Shown piece after piece: positions 1 through 7,255 of a stretch of 12,404 bases of DNA (its first letter is position 1; each line of letters starts with the position of its first letter). The position numbers were made by a program, and so were the translations under genes. Location of the stretch: positions 1 to 12,404 of the forward strand of contig DPSI01000395.1 of NCBI GenBank assembly GCA_003527165.1. The letters are read 5' to 3'. A model generated the notes under the pieces. It was given only the letters and a program-made list of their open reading frames with translations, made no database searches and had not been told where the DNA came from. Origin of the DNA: Pseudomonas sp. Its GTDB lineage: Bacteria; Pseudomonadota; Gammaproteobacteria; Pseudomonadales; Pseudomonadaceae.

Positions 1-738
1 GAGCTGCACCTGTCGGTACTGATCGAAACCATGCGCCGTGAAGGCTTCGAGATGGCCGTGGGCCGGCCAGAAGTGATCATTCGCGAAGTTAACGGCACCA
101 AGCACGAGCCGTTCGAGAACGTCACCATCGATATCCCTGAAGAAGCGCAGGGCAAAGTCATGGAAGAGATGGGCCTGCGTAAGGGCGACCTGAGCAACAT
201 GGTGCCGGATGGCAAGGGCCGTGTTCGCCTCGAGTACAACATCCCTGCTCGCGGTCTGATCGGTTTCCGTAACCAGTTCCTGACCCTGACCAACGGTGCA
301 GGCATCCTGACTTCGATCTTCGACCGTTACGACGTGATGAAGTCCGGCCACATGTCCGGTCGTCAGAACGGCGTACTGGTATCGATCGATACCGGCAAGG
401 CCCTGACCTACTCCCTGGAAACCCTGCAGGCGCGCGGCAAGCTGTTTGTCGAGCACGGCCAGGAAATCTACAACGGTCAGATCATCGGCCTGAACAGCCG
501 TGACAACGACCTCGGTGTTAACCCCACCAAGGGCAAGAAGCTCGACAACATGCGCGCTTCGGGCAAGGACGAAACCATCGCCCTGGTTCCGCCGGTCCGC
601 TTCACGCTGGAGCAAGCACTGGAGTTCATCCAGGACGACGAACTCTGTGAAGTCACGCCGAAGTCGATCCGTCTTCGCAAGAAGATCCTCGACGAAGGTG
701 AGCGTAGCCGCGCTGCGAAGAAAGCCAACAAGGCTTGA
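1..738 (+). CDS. typA: TypA/BipA ribosome-associated translational GTPase, C-terminal part
   Basis: This is the last 245 codons of TypA (BipA), a cytoplasmic GTPase of the EF-G/LepA family that binds the 70S ribosome and supports 50S assembly and growth under stress. The frame is open from base 1 and the start lies outside the window. The GTPase domain with its P-loop is therefore not visible. What is present is the EF-G domain-V-like region, beginning with ELHLSVLIETMRREGFE, followed by the TypA-specific C-terminal domain with the conserved stretches YNIPARGLIGFRNQFLTLT and GKKLDNMRASGKDE. The C-terminus is lysine- and arginine-rich and ends normally at TGA 736-738. Full-length TypA is about 605 residues, so roughly 60 percent is missing upstream. 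The identification is secure from these family-specific stretches. Nothing suggests frameshift or decay. Confidence 0.96.
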   Translation, partial: ELHLSVLIETMRREGFEMAVGRPEVIIREVNGTKHEPFENVTIDIPEEAQGKVMEEMGLRKGDLSNMVPDGKGRVRLEYNIPARGLIGFRNQFLTLTNGAGILTSIFDRYDVMKSGHMSGRQNGVLVSIDTGKALTYSLETLQARGKLFVEHGQEIYNGQIIGLNSRDNDLGVNPTKGKKLDNMRASGKDETIALVPPVRFTLEQALEFIQDDELCEVTPKSIRLRKKILDEGERSRAAKKANKA

Positions 739-757
739 TTCCCGCTTTGCTGTAACG

Positions 758-783
758 AAAAGGCGCCTTCGGGCGCCTTTTTG
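758..783 (+). terminator. Rho-independent terminator after typA, possibly bidirectional
   Basis: A perfect 10-bp stem (758-767 with 772-781) encloses a TTCG tetraloop closed by C-G, a very stable hairpin class. The stem base is A-rich on the left and T-rich on the right, giving a T-run of about five ending at 782. It lies 20 bases after the typA stop. Read on the minus strand it also gives a GC stem followed by four T's, so it could also stop transcription arriving from the serine hydrolase gene at 853-1908. Confidence 0.9.
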
Positions 784-852
784 CGTCTTGGGCCGGTCAT
801 TTGGCCGGGGGCTTTTTTGCCATCAACGTGACGAAACGGCAGACGATGTTGC

Positions 853-1908
853 TTACCCCGCCGATGGCGGCGCTGGTTCGCGGACGGCATCGATGATCTG
901 ACCGAGTAACCGATGTAGTGCATCGCGGTGGACCATGGCGCCGCTCGATGGTTGCTGCGTGTTCGAGGTCATTATCACGGTCATGTCGAGCTCCGGCACC
1001 ACATAGACCATCTGACCGCCATAACCCCAGCCATAGCGTACGTCTACGCCACTCAATTGCGTGATGAACCAGCCGTAGCCATATCCATGACCGGTGAAGC
1101 GGGAGCGTGTACGCGGCGTCCAGGACGTCGCGATCCAATCCTCGGGCAGCAGCCGCTCACCGGATGCCGTGACGCCGCCGCGCCGGTAGAGCTCGCCGAA
1201 GGCCAGCAGCGAACGTGGCGTCATCGCCATTTCGTTGCCGCCGAGGTAGATGCCTTGCGGGTCTCGCGTCCAGGCGCTGATGGCGAAGCCGTCGAGCGGC
1301 GCCAGCCATTGCCGCGCCAGCTGCAGCGTCGATTGGCCGGTGCGACGGCTGAGGATCGCCGAGAGCAGGTGGCTCGATCCGGTGGAGTAGATCATCGCCC
1401 CGCCCGGTTCAGCCTCGAACGGGCGCGCCAGCGCCGCCCGAACCCAGTTGCGGCTCGCCACCCAGGCGCCGTAGTTGCGTCCGGACGTCGATCCAAGCCC
1501 GGCCTGCATCGAGAGCAGATTGCCAACCGTCACCTGCTGTAAACGGGGATCCGGATTGCTCGGCAAATCATCTTTCAGCAGTTCGGTGACGTGCTGCTCG
1601 GTGCCTCCGAGAACACCCTTGTCGATGGCGATGCCGACCAGTGCGGAGATCACCGACTTGGATGCAGACTTGATGTTGGTCGGCGAGGTCGTGCGGTGGC
1701 CGCGGTAGCCGCGCTCGGCGATCACATCGCCATGTTGGGCTATGATCAGCGTTTCCAGCTGCTCGAGCTGTCCGGCCTGATCAACGATCGCGTCCAGCTG
1801 GGTATTGGCAGACGCCAACGGGCTGATCATGAGCAGCAACGCCGCGCAGAGTATGCGGCGTAACAGGACGAGGGTTTGCGCCTGAGCGCGGTAGGGTAAT
1901 AAACGCAT
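853..1908 (-). CDS. Secreted beta-lactamase-fold serine hydrolase (COG1680-like)
   Basis: A 351-residue protein of the class C beta-lactamase / penicillin-binding-protein-like hydrolase family, which includes esterases, peptidases and amide hydrolases such as NylB as well as true beta-lactamases. The N-terminus is a signal peptide with a long basic region and a hydrophobic core, predicted to be cut near PLASA/NT (residue 34), so it acts in the periplasm. The nucleophile motif SxxK is S81-A-S-K84. The second motif appears as Y174-S-T rather than the usual YxN, and a GYGGQ stretch at 295-299 stands where the KTG-like third motif is expected. The start at 1908 has AGGGG about ten bases upstream. 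It lies 102 bases downstream of the DUF2147 gene on the same strand and may be cotranscribed. Substrate cannot be deduced, and resistance to beta-lactams should not be assumed. Confidence 0.85.
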   Translation of the reverse strand: MRLLPYRAQAQTLVLLRRILCAALLLMISPLASANTQLDAIVDQAGQLEQLETLIIAQHGDVIAERGYRGHRTTSPTNIKSASKSVISALVGIAIDKGVLGGTEQHVTELLKDDLPSNPDPRLQQVTVGNLLSMQAGLGSTSGRNYGAWVASRNWVRAALARPFEAEPGGAMIYSTGSSHLLSAILSRRTGQSTLQLARQWLAPLDGFAISAWTRDPQGIYLGGNEMAMTPRSLLAFGELYRRGGVTASGERLLPEDWIATSWTPRTRSRFTGHGYGYGWFITQLSGVDVRYGWGYGGQMVYVVPELDMTVIMTSNTQQPSSGAMVHRDALHRLLGQIIDAVREPAPPSAG

Positions 1909-2010
1909 ACTTGGTTGACCCCTAGCCGCTCGCGCCGTGCAGCCAGCTCGCGAAGCCGGTCCGGGTCGATGCCGGGCGCGACCCGGCAGGGCTTGCGGGT
2001 GCTGCCTGGC

Positions 2011-2457
2011 TTACTGACGTATCCAGGTCTGCGTGCGGCCTAGCGCCTCGATGCCAATGTAGCCGCGCATCTCCAGCTTTTCACCGCCCTCGAGCAGCGT
2101 CACTTTGGCGCGGTAGGTTTTGCCCTTCGCCGGGTCGAGAATGTTGCCGTCGCTCCAGACACGTTCGCCGTCGGGCTTGAGGCCCCAGAGAATGGTCATA
2201 CCAAAGATCGGTTGGTCCTTGCGCTCGCCCTCGCAGGCGCTGCATACAGGGTTGGGGCCATGGTCTGACTGCAGGATCTCCGTCACCTTGCCGCTCAGCG
2301 TGCCATCGGCGGCTTCCTGGATTTCGACGATGGACTTGGGTTTTCCGGTTTCATCATCGATGGTTTGCCAGCGGCCCTCAGGCGATTCGGCGGCGAAGGA
2401 CTGCGAGGTGAGAGAAAGGGGTAGTGACAGCAAAAGGGCCTTGAACAATGGACGCAT
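2011..2457 (-). CDS. Small secreted DUF2147 (lipocalin-like) protein
   Basis: A 148-residue protein with a clear signal peptide (MRPLFKALLLSLPLSLTSQS, cut near FA/AES at residue 22), so it is periplasmic or exported. The mature part begins with the typical DUF2147 opening: a GRW motif followed by IDDETGKPKSIVEI. It continues as alternating beta strands to the aromatic C-terminus TQTWIRQ, consistent with the small beta-barrel expected for the family. A CSAC pair (residues 72 and 75) could form a disulfide or bind metal. The biochemical role of DUF2147 proteins is not established. The open frame extends upstream to 2760. The start at 2457 is preferred because it opens directly into the signal peptide and has a strong AGGAG five bases upstream. 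A perfect palindrome lies 23 bp before this start. Confidence 0.87.
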   Translation of the reverse strand: MRPLFKALLLSLPLSLTSQSFAAESPEGRWQTIDDETGKPKSIVEIQEAADGTLSGKVTEILQSDHGPNPVCSACEGERKDQPIFGMTILWGLKPDGERVWSDGNILDPAKGKTYRAKVTLLEGGEKLEMRGYIGIEALGRTQTWIRQ

Positions 2458-2479
2458 GGTTTCTCCTGTGGTGGTGATC

Positions 2480-2510
2480 GACCTTGTGACTCTACCATCG
2501 TCACAAGGTC
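2480..2510. promoter_or_regulatory. Perfect 11-bp palindrome upstream of the DUF2147 gene (operator or 5'-UTR hairpin)
   Basis: GACCTTGTGAC at 2480-2490 and its exact reverse complement GTCACAAGGTC at 2500-2510 are separated by nine bases. The arm centres are 20 bp apart, about two helical turns, as expected for a dimeric DNA-binding protein. The site ends 23 bp upstream of the DUF2147 ATG and just before its AGGAG. No T-run follows on the minus strand, so it does not look like a terminator for the upstream esterase gene. If transcribed, it would form a stem-loop next to the ribosome site. The binding protein is unknown. Confidence 0.6.
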
Positions 2511-2641
2511 TGCAACGCCTGTGGAGCTGTCGTTGCGGCTCGCGCCGTCTCGGTGCCGTCGAGGTAGATGGCCGCTGAGTGCTGCGCCGGTTCGACAATA
2601 CAGGTCCGCAAATGGCGTGGTGCGCTGTGCGTCGTACTGAG

Positions 2642-3586
2642 TCAATCACCCTTGCCTCGCTCCGGGCTTCGTCCGAGCGCCGCGGCCGCCTCCAGTGCGG
2701 CCACTGAGCTGTGCGTGGCATTGGTGCCGTGATTGGCGCCTGGGAACAGGCGGAACTCACTGTGCAGGCCCCGGGTCGTCAGGGATTGCAGGCGACTTAC
2801 GAAGTCTTGGGCGTTGCCAACCATGCGTCGTTCGGCCATGTGACGCTGGCGGGGATCGCTCAGCGAGTCGCCCGGTGCCGGCTGTTCGGCTCCCCCAGCG
2901 GTGACTAACAGGTGCGCGTTGAGGGGCTGGGTTTGCTGCTCTAGGCGTTCGACGGCGCGCAAGACGTAGCCCTGATACCACCAGATCGACGGGCTGGCGG
3001 CGACGTAGCGCTGGAATGCCTGTGGTCGGTTGAGCAACGTGTAGAGGGTGAAGAGCCCTCCGTAGGAATGGCCGAACAGGGTCTGCCGCCCGAGGTTGAC
3101 CGGGTAGCGTTCGGCGATCATTGGCTTGAGCTCGGTTTCGATAAAGCTGAGGAAGCGCTCGGCACCGCCAGAGGGCGGTGGCTCGCGGCCGGGCAGGCGC
3201 TGGCGATCCCCGGCCTCGGGGGTGTAGTCCTCGGCGCGAGCTTTGAAGTCGTACAGCTTATCGCCAGGGTAGCCGATGCCGACCACCAGCACGGAGTTGC
3301 GCAGGCTCGGGTCGGGGCGGTCCTCCAGAGCCTGGGCCTGGATTGCCAAGCCAGGGAACAAGGCATTGCCATCGAGCACGTAGAGCACCGGATAGCCGTC
3401 GGGCGGTGGTTCGTGCTGTGGTCGCGAGATAAAGATGCGGTAGGCGCGGCCGGTGTGGCGCGAGTGTACGTCGTGTTGTTCGGCATGGGGCAACACGACC
3501 GGCTGCCATTCGTTGCCGTCGGCCGCGTTGGCGGGTGCGTTGACACAGCCGAGGCTCGCCAGCAGGGCAATGATGGCCGGCTTCAT
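2642..3586 (-). CDS. Periplasmic siderophore esterase-like alpha/beta hydrolase (IroE/BesA type, PF00756)
   Basis: A 314-residue alpha/beta hydrolase of the esterase D / enterochelin-esterase family. The signal peptide (MKPAIIALLASLGCVNAPAN, cut near ANA/ADG at 21-22) places it in the periplasm, as for IroE and unlike cytoplasmic Fes. Family features in order: YPVLYVLDGNALF (65-77), the nucleophile elbow GHSYGG with S174, SPSIWWYQGYVL (198-209), and PGANHG with the likely catalytic H286. These relatives hydrolyse ester-linked siderophores such as enterobactin, salmochelin or bacillibactin to release iron. The substrate here is inferred from position in a TonB-receptor operon. The start at 3586 is preferred over an upstream extension to 3766 because it begins the signal peptide. 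It also overlaps the stop of the DUF2218 gene as ATGA (3583-3586), which suggests translational coupling. A general esterase role remains possible. Confidence 0.86.
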   Translation of the reverse strand: MKPAIIALLASLGCVNAPANAADGNEWQPVVLPHAEQHDVHSRHTGRAYRIFISRPQHEPPPDGYPVLYVLDGNALFPGLAIQAQALEDRPDPSLRNSVLVVGIGYPGDKLYDFKARAEDYTPEAGDRQRLPGREPPPSGGAERFLSFIETELKPMIAERYPVNLGRQTLFGHSYGGLFTLYTLLNRPQAFQRYVAASPSIWWYQGYVLRAVERLEQQTQPLNAHLLVTAGGAEQPAPGDSLSDPRQRHMAERRMVGNAQDFVSRLQSLTTRGLHSEFRLFPGANHGTNATHSSVAALEAAAALGRSPERGKGD

Positions 3587-3900
3587 ACGGGGCTTTCGCC
3601 AGCGGGCGAGAGCAGGGGACCGTCCCGCCAGTCGACCCGCAGCGCCTCGTCGCCGGAGAAACGGTGAAGATGATCGTCGATGACGAAGCGCAGGCGTTTT
3701 TCCGCTTCGCCGGCCTCGGCCTGGCATTCGATCAGTAATTGATCGGGCTCGGCGAACATTCGGCACTGGCCGAACGCGAAAGCGACCTGCGCCTGATGTT
3801 CGTCAGCCTGCACCTCGGCTTTGTGACCGAAGTGCTTGTACAGACGGGTCATGTTACGCAAGGCGCGTGGGGTAGGGACCCGGGCGTGAAAGTGGGGCAT
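3583..3900 (-). CDS. DUF2218 family small protein in iron-uptake operon
   Basis: A 105-residue cytoplasmic protein without signal peptide or membrane segment. It matches the DUF2218 pattern as I know it: an N-terminal ARVPTPRALRNMTRLYKHFGHK segment, here with KHFGHK at 22-27, then a central FAFGQCRM, and a C-terminal HLHRFSGDEALRVDWRDG. The several histidines (H4, H23, H26, H34, H77, H79) and C46 could suggest metal binding, but no function is established. DUF2218 genes are often found near siderophore or iron-uptake genes, and the place here between a TonB-dependent receptor and a siderophore-esterase-like gene agrees. The start at 3900 has GGAG six bases upstream. The stop overlaps the next start as ATGA. 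A GC-rich hairpin separates it from the receptor gene. Confidence 0.85.
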   Translation of the reverse strand: MPHFHARVPTPRALRNMTRLYKHFGHKAEVQADEHQAQVAFAFGQCRMFAEPDQLLIECQAEAGEAEKRLRFVIDDHLHRFSGDEALRVDWRDGPLLSPAGESPV

Positions 3901-3917
3901 GTCGATCTCCAGGGCAA

Positions 3918-3949
3918 AGCCGCCGGCACCCGCGAAGATGCCGGCGGCT
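3918..3949 (-). repeat. Perfect 11-bp inverted repeat between receptor and DUF2218 genes
   Basis: AGCCGCCGGCA (3918-3928) and its exact reverse complement TGCCGGCGGCT (3939-3949) flank a ten-base loop. On the minus-strand transcript this GC-rich stem-loop lies eight bases after the receptor stop and ends seven bases before the GGAG of the DUF2218 gene. Only TTTG follows the stem, too short for an efficient intrinsic terminator. It more likely protects the 3' end of receptor mRNA or lowers expression of the two downstream genes relative to the receptor. Confidence 0.65.
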
Positions 3950-3957
3950 CGGGTGGA

Positions 3958-6111
3958 TCAGAACTCGTAGCGGGCGCCGACGGTGAAATTACGCGACGGA
4001 CCGTAGAAGTTGAAGGTGCCAACGCTGCCGACCCGCGAATAGTATTTGCGGTCCAGCAGGTTGCTGGCATCGAAGGTGGCGGTCAGCTTGTCGGTGATCG
4101 GATACGAGAGCTTGGCATCGACCACGGCGTAGCCCGGTGCACTCAGGCGCGGGCTGCCCGAGCGCTCGATGTAGTAATCGCTCATTGCCGTCACCCCGGC
4201 GCCGATACCGAGGCCGTGCAGTGCACCGCCCGCTAGCGTGTACTTGCTCCACAGCGAGGCCTGGTGGCGCGGCATGAGTGCGAACAGGGCGTTGTCGTCA
4301 CCGGCCAGATTCTCGGTCTTCATGTAGGTATAGCCGGCCAGCAGCTCCCATTCGGGCGTCAGGTAGCCACTGATTTCGAACTCGCCGCCGCGGATGCGGG
4401 TCTTGCCGGTGGCCTCGTACAGCCCGCTGATCGGTACACCGTTTTCGTCTATGGCTCCGGCTGCCCGGTTCTCGTCGGTCAGCTGGAAGGCTGTAACCCG
4501 CGCGTTGAGGTCGCCACCGAAATAGCTGCCCTTGATGCCCACTTCGTACTGCTCGCCTTCGCGCGGGTCGATGATGCGACCATCGGCGCCGGCTTCGGTC
4601 TGTGGCTTGAACACCTGCGAAAAGCTGGCATACAGGGAATGCTGCGCGTCGAGGTCGAACACCAGGCCGCCGTAGGGCGTGACATGACCGGTCTCTGTCA
4701 CGTTTTCGCTGGCGCTGCTGTTCTCACCTTTATAGCTGCTAAGGCGTGCGCCGCCGATCAGCGCCAGGCGCTCGATGGGGCGGAAGGTCAGCTTGGCGTA
4801 GAGCCCGGCTTCACGCTCCTCGGTCTCGATTGGCGTGTCGAAGGTGACGTTCGGCTTGGCGGTGTCGGTTGGATGGTAGGTGGCGACAGTGATCGGCCCC
4901 AGGTTGCCGCGAGCATCGGCGGTGTCGGTTTCGTAGTGCTTGAAGTCGCTACCAACGACGAACTCACTGACCTGCCCGAACAGTTCGAACGGCTGGCTGT
5001 AATTGGCGTCGACGGCGAGGGTGTCCTGCTCGAGCTCGCGTGCGGTGTAAGCCAGGCTGGTGGCGCCGGAGGTGGCGTTGCGCGCGCTGAAGGCATAGAG
5101 ATAATCGGTTGCGCGCTTGGCGCCGCGCACCGCCACCCGTCCGTATCCGCCATTGTCGAAGCGGTGGGTGAGCTCGGCGACCGCGTCAGTGCTGCGCGAA
5201 TCGAAATCGCCCCAATCGGCACCGAGATAGGTCGAGCGGCTGAAATCTTCGAGGCGGCCGTCGGTGGCGGCGGGGTAGCCGTTGTGCGGAACGATGTCCT
5301 TGGTCTGGTGGATCAGCCCGAAGGACAGCGTGGTGGCGGCGGTCAGGTCCATGTCCAGCGCGCCGTAGAAGCTCTCGCTGGTGTTCTCGTTGTAGTCCAC
5401 CTCGCCATTGGTATCGGCGCGCGAGGCGACCACACGGCCACGTATGCGTCCGTCTGCATCGAGCGGGCCGGAGAAATCGGCTTCCTGGTAGTTCTGGTCC
5501 CAGGTGCCGTAGCGGCCGGTCAGGCTGCCCTGGAATTCACCGGTCGGGCGCTTGCGCACCATGTTGACGATGCCGCCCATCTCGCTGGTGCTGTTGAAGA
5601 GTCCGGAAGGCCCACGCATGATCTCCACCCGGTCGAAGGGCGACAGTGAAGGCAGGGTGCCGTTGATGCTGGCCATTGGCGCTGGTAGGCCGTCGATATT
5701 GAATTCGTCGTACTCGTAGCCGCGCGCGTAAATCGAGGAACGGCCGCTGTCGTTGGTCAGGGTGCGCAACCCGGCGGTGTACTTGGCCAGATCGTCAAGG
5801 TTCACGAACTGGCGGTCGCGAATGTAATCGCTGGTGTAGACGGTGATCGATTGCGGAATGTCGCGCAGTTCGGCCGGCGTCTTGGTGCCGACGGTGGCGG
5901 CCGGCACGGTGTAGCCGCCGCTCTGCTCCGATGAGGACATGTCGTACAGGCGGTTGCCTTCGACAGTGATGCTCTCCAGTTCCACCGGTTCGCCCTGCGG
6001 CGCAACGCTTTGTGCCAGCGCACTGAGTGGGAAGGGGGCGAGCAGGCCGACGAGCAGCAGCAGCGGGCGGGCATGCTGGCCGAAGCGGGAAGTGCAGAGG
6101 ATTCTGTCCAT
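3958..6111 (-). CDS. TonB-dependent ferric-siderophore outer-membrane receptor
   Basis: A 717-residue outer-membrane receptor that imports a ferric siderophore using energy from TonB-ExbB-ExbD. A signal peptide ends near SALA/QS (residue 33). A TonB-box-like LESITVEG (45-52) follows. The plug domain (about 77-190) contains DIPQSITVYTSDYIRDR, YARGYEYDEFNIDGLP, FDRVEIMRGPSGLF and GGIVNMVRKRPT, diagnostic of the siderophore-receptor group (TIGR01783-like). The rest is a 22-strand barrel ending in the typical terminal phenylalanine (NFTVGARYEF). Only about a dozen residues lie between signal peptide and TonB box, so there is no STN signalling domain. The start at 6111 has AGGAG six bases upstream. 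An upstream GTG at 6165 in the same frame falls inside the Fur-like site and is rejected. The gene heads an operon with DUF2218 and an esterase. Siderophore identity cannot be read from sequence. Confidence 0.95.
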   Translation of the reverse strand: MDRILCTSRFGQHARPLLLLVGLLAPFPLSALAQSVAPQGEPVELESITVEGNRLYDMSSSEQSGGYTVPAATVGTKTPAELRDIPQSITVYTSDYIRDRQFVNLDDLAKYTAGLRTLTNDSGRSSIYARGYEYDEFNIDGLPAPMASINGTLPSLSPFDRVEIMRGPSGLFNSTSEMGGIVNMVRKRPTGEFQGSLTGRYGTWDQNYQEADFSGPLDADGRIRGRVVASRADTNGEVDYNENTSESFYGALDMDLTAATTLSFGLIHQTKDIVPHNGYPAATDGRLEDFSRSTYLGADWGDFDSRSTDAVAELTHRFDNGGYGRVAVRGAKRATDYLYAFSARNATSGATSLAYTARELEQDTLAVDANYSQPFELFGQVSEFVVGSDFKHYETDTADARGNLGPITVATYHPTDTAKPNVTFDTPIETEEREAGLYAKLTFRPIERLALIGGARLSSYKGENSSASENVTETGHVTPYGGLVFDLDAQHSLYASFSQVFKPQTEAGADGRIIDPREGEQYEVGIKGSYFGGDLNARVTAFQLTDENRAAGAIDENGVPISGLYEATGKTRIRGGEFEISGYLTPEWELLAGYTYMKTENLAGDDNALFALMPRHQASLWSKYTLAGGALHGLGIGAGVTAMSDYYIERSGSPRLSAPGYAVVDAKLSYPITDKLTATFDASNLLDRKYYSRVGSVGTFNFYGPSRNFTVGARYEF

Positions 6112-6145
6112 GGGCGGCTCCTGTCGCAGCGGCGCGAGTGTGTAG

Positions 6146-6176
6146 TTGGCAAACGTTCGCGTCACTTAATGATAAT
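6146..6176 (+). promoter_or_regulatory. Candidate sigma-70 promoter for the AraC-type regulator
   Basis: A -35-like TTGGCA at 6146-6151 (five of six) is followed either by AATGAT at 6168-6173 (four of six, 16-bp spacer) or by GATAAT at 6171-6176 (five of six, 19-bp spacer). Both -10 choices overlap the Fur-like site. The exact start point is uncertain. Confidence 0.4.
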
Positions 6177-6183
6177 GATTTGC
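6165..6183. promoter_or_regulatory. Fur-box-like site in the divergent receptor / AraC regulator promoter region
   Basis: CTTAATGATAATGATTTGC matches the 19-bp Fur consensus (GATAATGATAATCATTATC) at 14 of 19 positions, with an uninterrupted core AATGATAATG. It lies 54 bp upstream of the receptor start and 104 bp upstream of the regulator start. A minus-strand -10-like TATCAT (plus 6169-6174) and a plus-strand -10-like GATAAT (6171-6176) are both inside it. One Fur dimer, or two overlapping dimers, could therefore shut both promoters when iron is plentiful. Confidence 0.75.
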
Positions 6184-6286
6184 ATCAAAAGATGACGGCG
6201 CGTAGTCTGCCATGCGTCCGATCGGCGAACCTTTGCCTGATCGAACATTTGCTTTGCGATCAGTCGCTTTCGAGGCGCAGCGCTGC

Positions 6287-7255
6287 ATGAACCAACCTGA
6301 CCACATCATCCGTGGCGATGAGCTTCCGGCCATGAGCCGGACGGGGCTGCGCTTGCCCAACGGCAACGACGACCGCCTGTTCTACGGGCGGGTGAAATGG
6401 GCGCAGCTGCGCGACGGCTTGTCGCTGCACTGGTCCTCCTGCGAGGAATTGCAGGATTTCGTCACCGAAAACACGGTCGGTCCGCGGCTATCGTTCGTCC
6501 TTTTCCTTCGGGGGCAGAGCCAGGTCAGCTACGGCGACCTGTCGCTAACCCTCGGGCATCCTTCGGCACGCCATGTGCCAGAGGGCGTCGCGGTCTCGAT
6601 GAACGAACCGGTGCAGTTCCGTCGCCAGGCACGACGCGGCAGTCATATCCGCAAGCTGGTGGTGAGCCTGACCCCGGGCTGGTTCGAGGGTCGTGGAGAG
6701 GGTGTCGGTGCGACCGATGGGGCGATCCGCCGGTTCATGGACAGCCACTTGGCGACACGCGTCTGGAAGCCCTCGTCACGTCTGCTGACGTTGGCTGACC
6801 AGATGCTCAACCCACCCGGCTATGACGCGTTGCTGGCAAGTCTGTACTGGGAGAGCCGGGCGCTGGACATCGCCTGCGAGGCATTGGCCAGCCTGGGCGA
6901 GGGCGCGGCCTCTGCGGAACAGGGCTTGCGCCCGCAGGAATACCGCCGTCTGCAACGACTCGTCGAGCTGCTCGACAGCGGTGAGGCCGACGCTTGGACG
7001 CTTGACCACATCGCCCGCGAAACGGGTGTGAACGCCACGACCCTGCAACGCCAGTTCCGCCTGTTCAAGGGCATGACGGTGTTCGAGTACCAGCGCGCCC
7101 GGCGCCTGAACATGGCGCGTGAGGCGCTGGAGCGCGAAGGCAGCAGTGTCACCGAAGCAGCTTGGCGTGCGGGTTACAACAGCCCAGCCAACTTCGCCAC
7201 GGCGTTCAAGCGGCAGTTCGGCATCAATCCACGCCAGCTACGAGCGAGGGTGTGA
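6287..7255 (+). CDS. AraC/XylS-family regulator, PchR-like
   Basis: A 322-residue transcription regulator divergent from the siderophore receptor. The N-terminal part (about 20-200) has the character of PchR-type regulators, which bind a ferric siderophore in the cytoplasm and then activate the receptor gene. A recognisable stretch is LSLHWSSCEELQDFV, followed by RLSFVLFLRGQSQVSYG. The C-terminal AraC domain has two helix-turn-helix units, about 238-258 (LDHIARETGVNATTLQRQF) and 287-309. The second carries the signature AAWRAGYNSPANFATAFKRQ, and the domain ends FGINPRQLRARV. The ATG at 6287 has GAGG 11 bases upstream. An in-frame ATG at 6212 would add 25 residues without family resemblance, and 6331 is another possibility. 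Divergence from the receptor across a Fur-like site implies iron control plus ligand-dependent activation, by analogy with PchR/FptA. The inducer is unknown. Confidence 0.9.
   Translation: MNQPDHIIRGDELPAMSRTGLRLPNGNDDRLFYGRVKWAQLRDGLSLHWSSCEELQDFVTENTVGPRLSFVLFLRGQSQVSYGDLSLTLGHPSARHVPEGVAVSMNEPVQFRRQARRGSHIRKLVVSLTPGWFEGRGEGVGATDGAIRRFMDSHLATRVWKPSSRLLTLADQMLNPPGYDALLASLYWESRALDIACEALASLGEGAASAEQGLRPQEYRRLQRLVELLDSGEADAWTLDHIARETGVNATTLQRQFRLFKGMTVFEYQRARRLNMAREALEREGSSVTEAAWRAGYNSPANFATAFKRQFGINPRQLRARV

Noticed and set aside
1961..1986. 8-bp inverted repeat CCGGGTCG / CGACCCGG between the DUF2147 and hydrolase genes
   Set aside because: Short arms in very GC-rich DNA with no following T-run; not convincing as a terminator.
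2458..2760. N-terminal extension of the DUF2147 frame to 2760
   Set aside because: The extension is arginine-rich, would hide a strong signal peptide, overlaps the esterase gene, and bypasses the AGGAG before 2457.
4264..5649. 461-codon plus-strand open frame opposite the TonB receptor gene
   Set aside because: It lies antisense to a clear receptor gene, has a low-complexity G/A/V-rich composition typical of the complement of GC-rich coding DNA, and resembles no family.
6112..6165. GTG start at 6165 for the receptor
   Set aside because: It falls within the Fur-like site and adds 18 residues ahead of a good signal peptide that has its own AGGAG.
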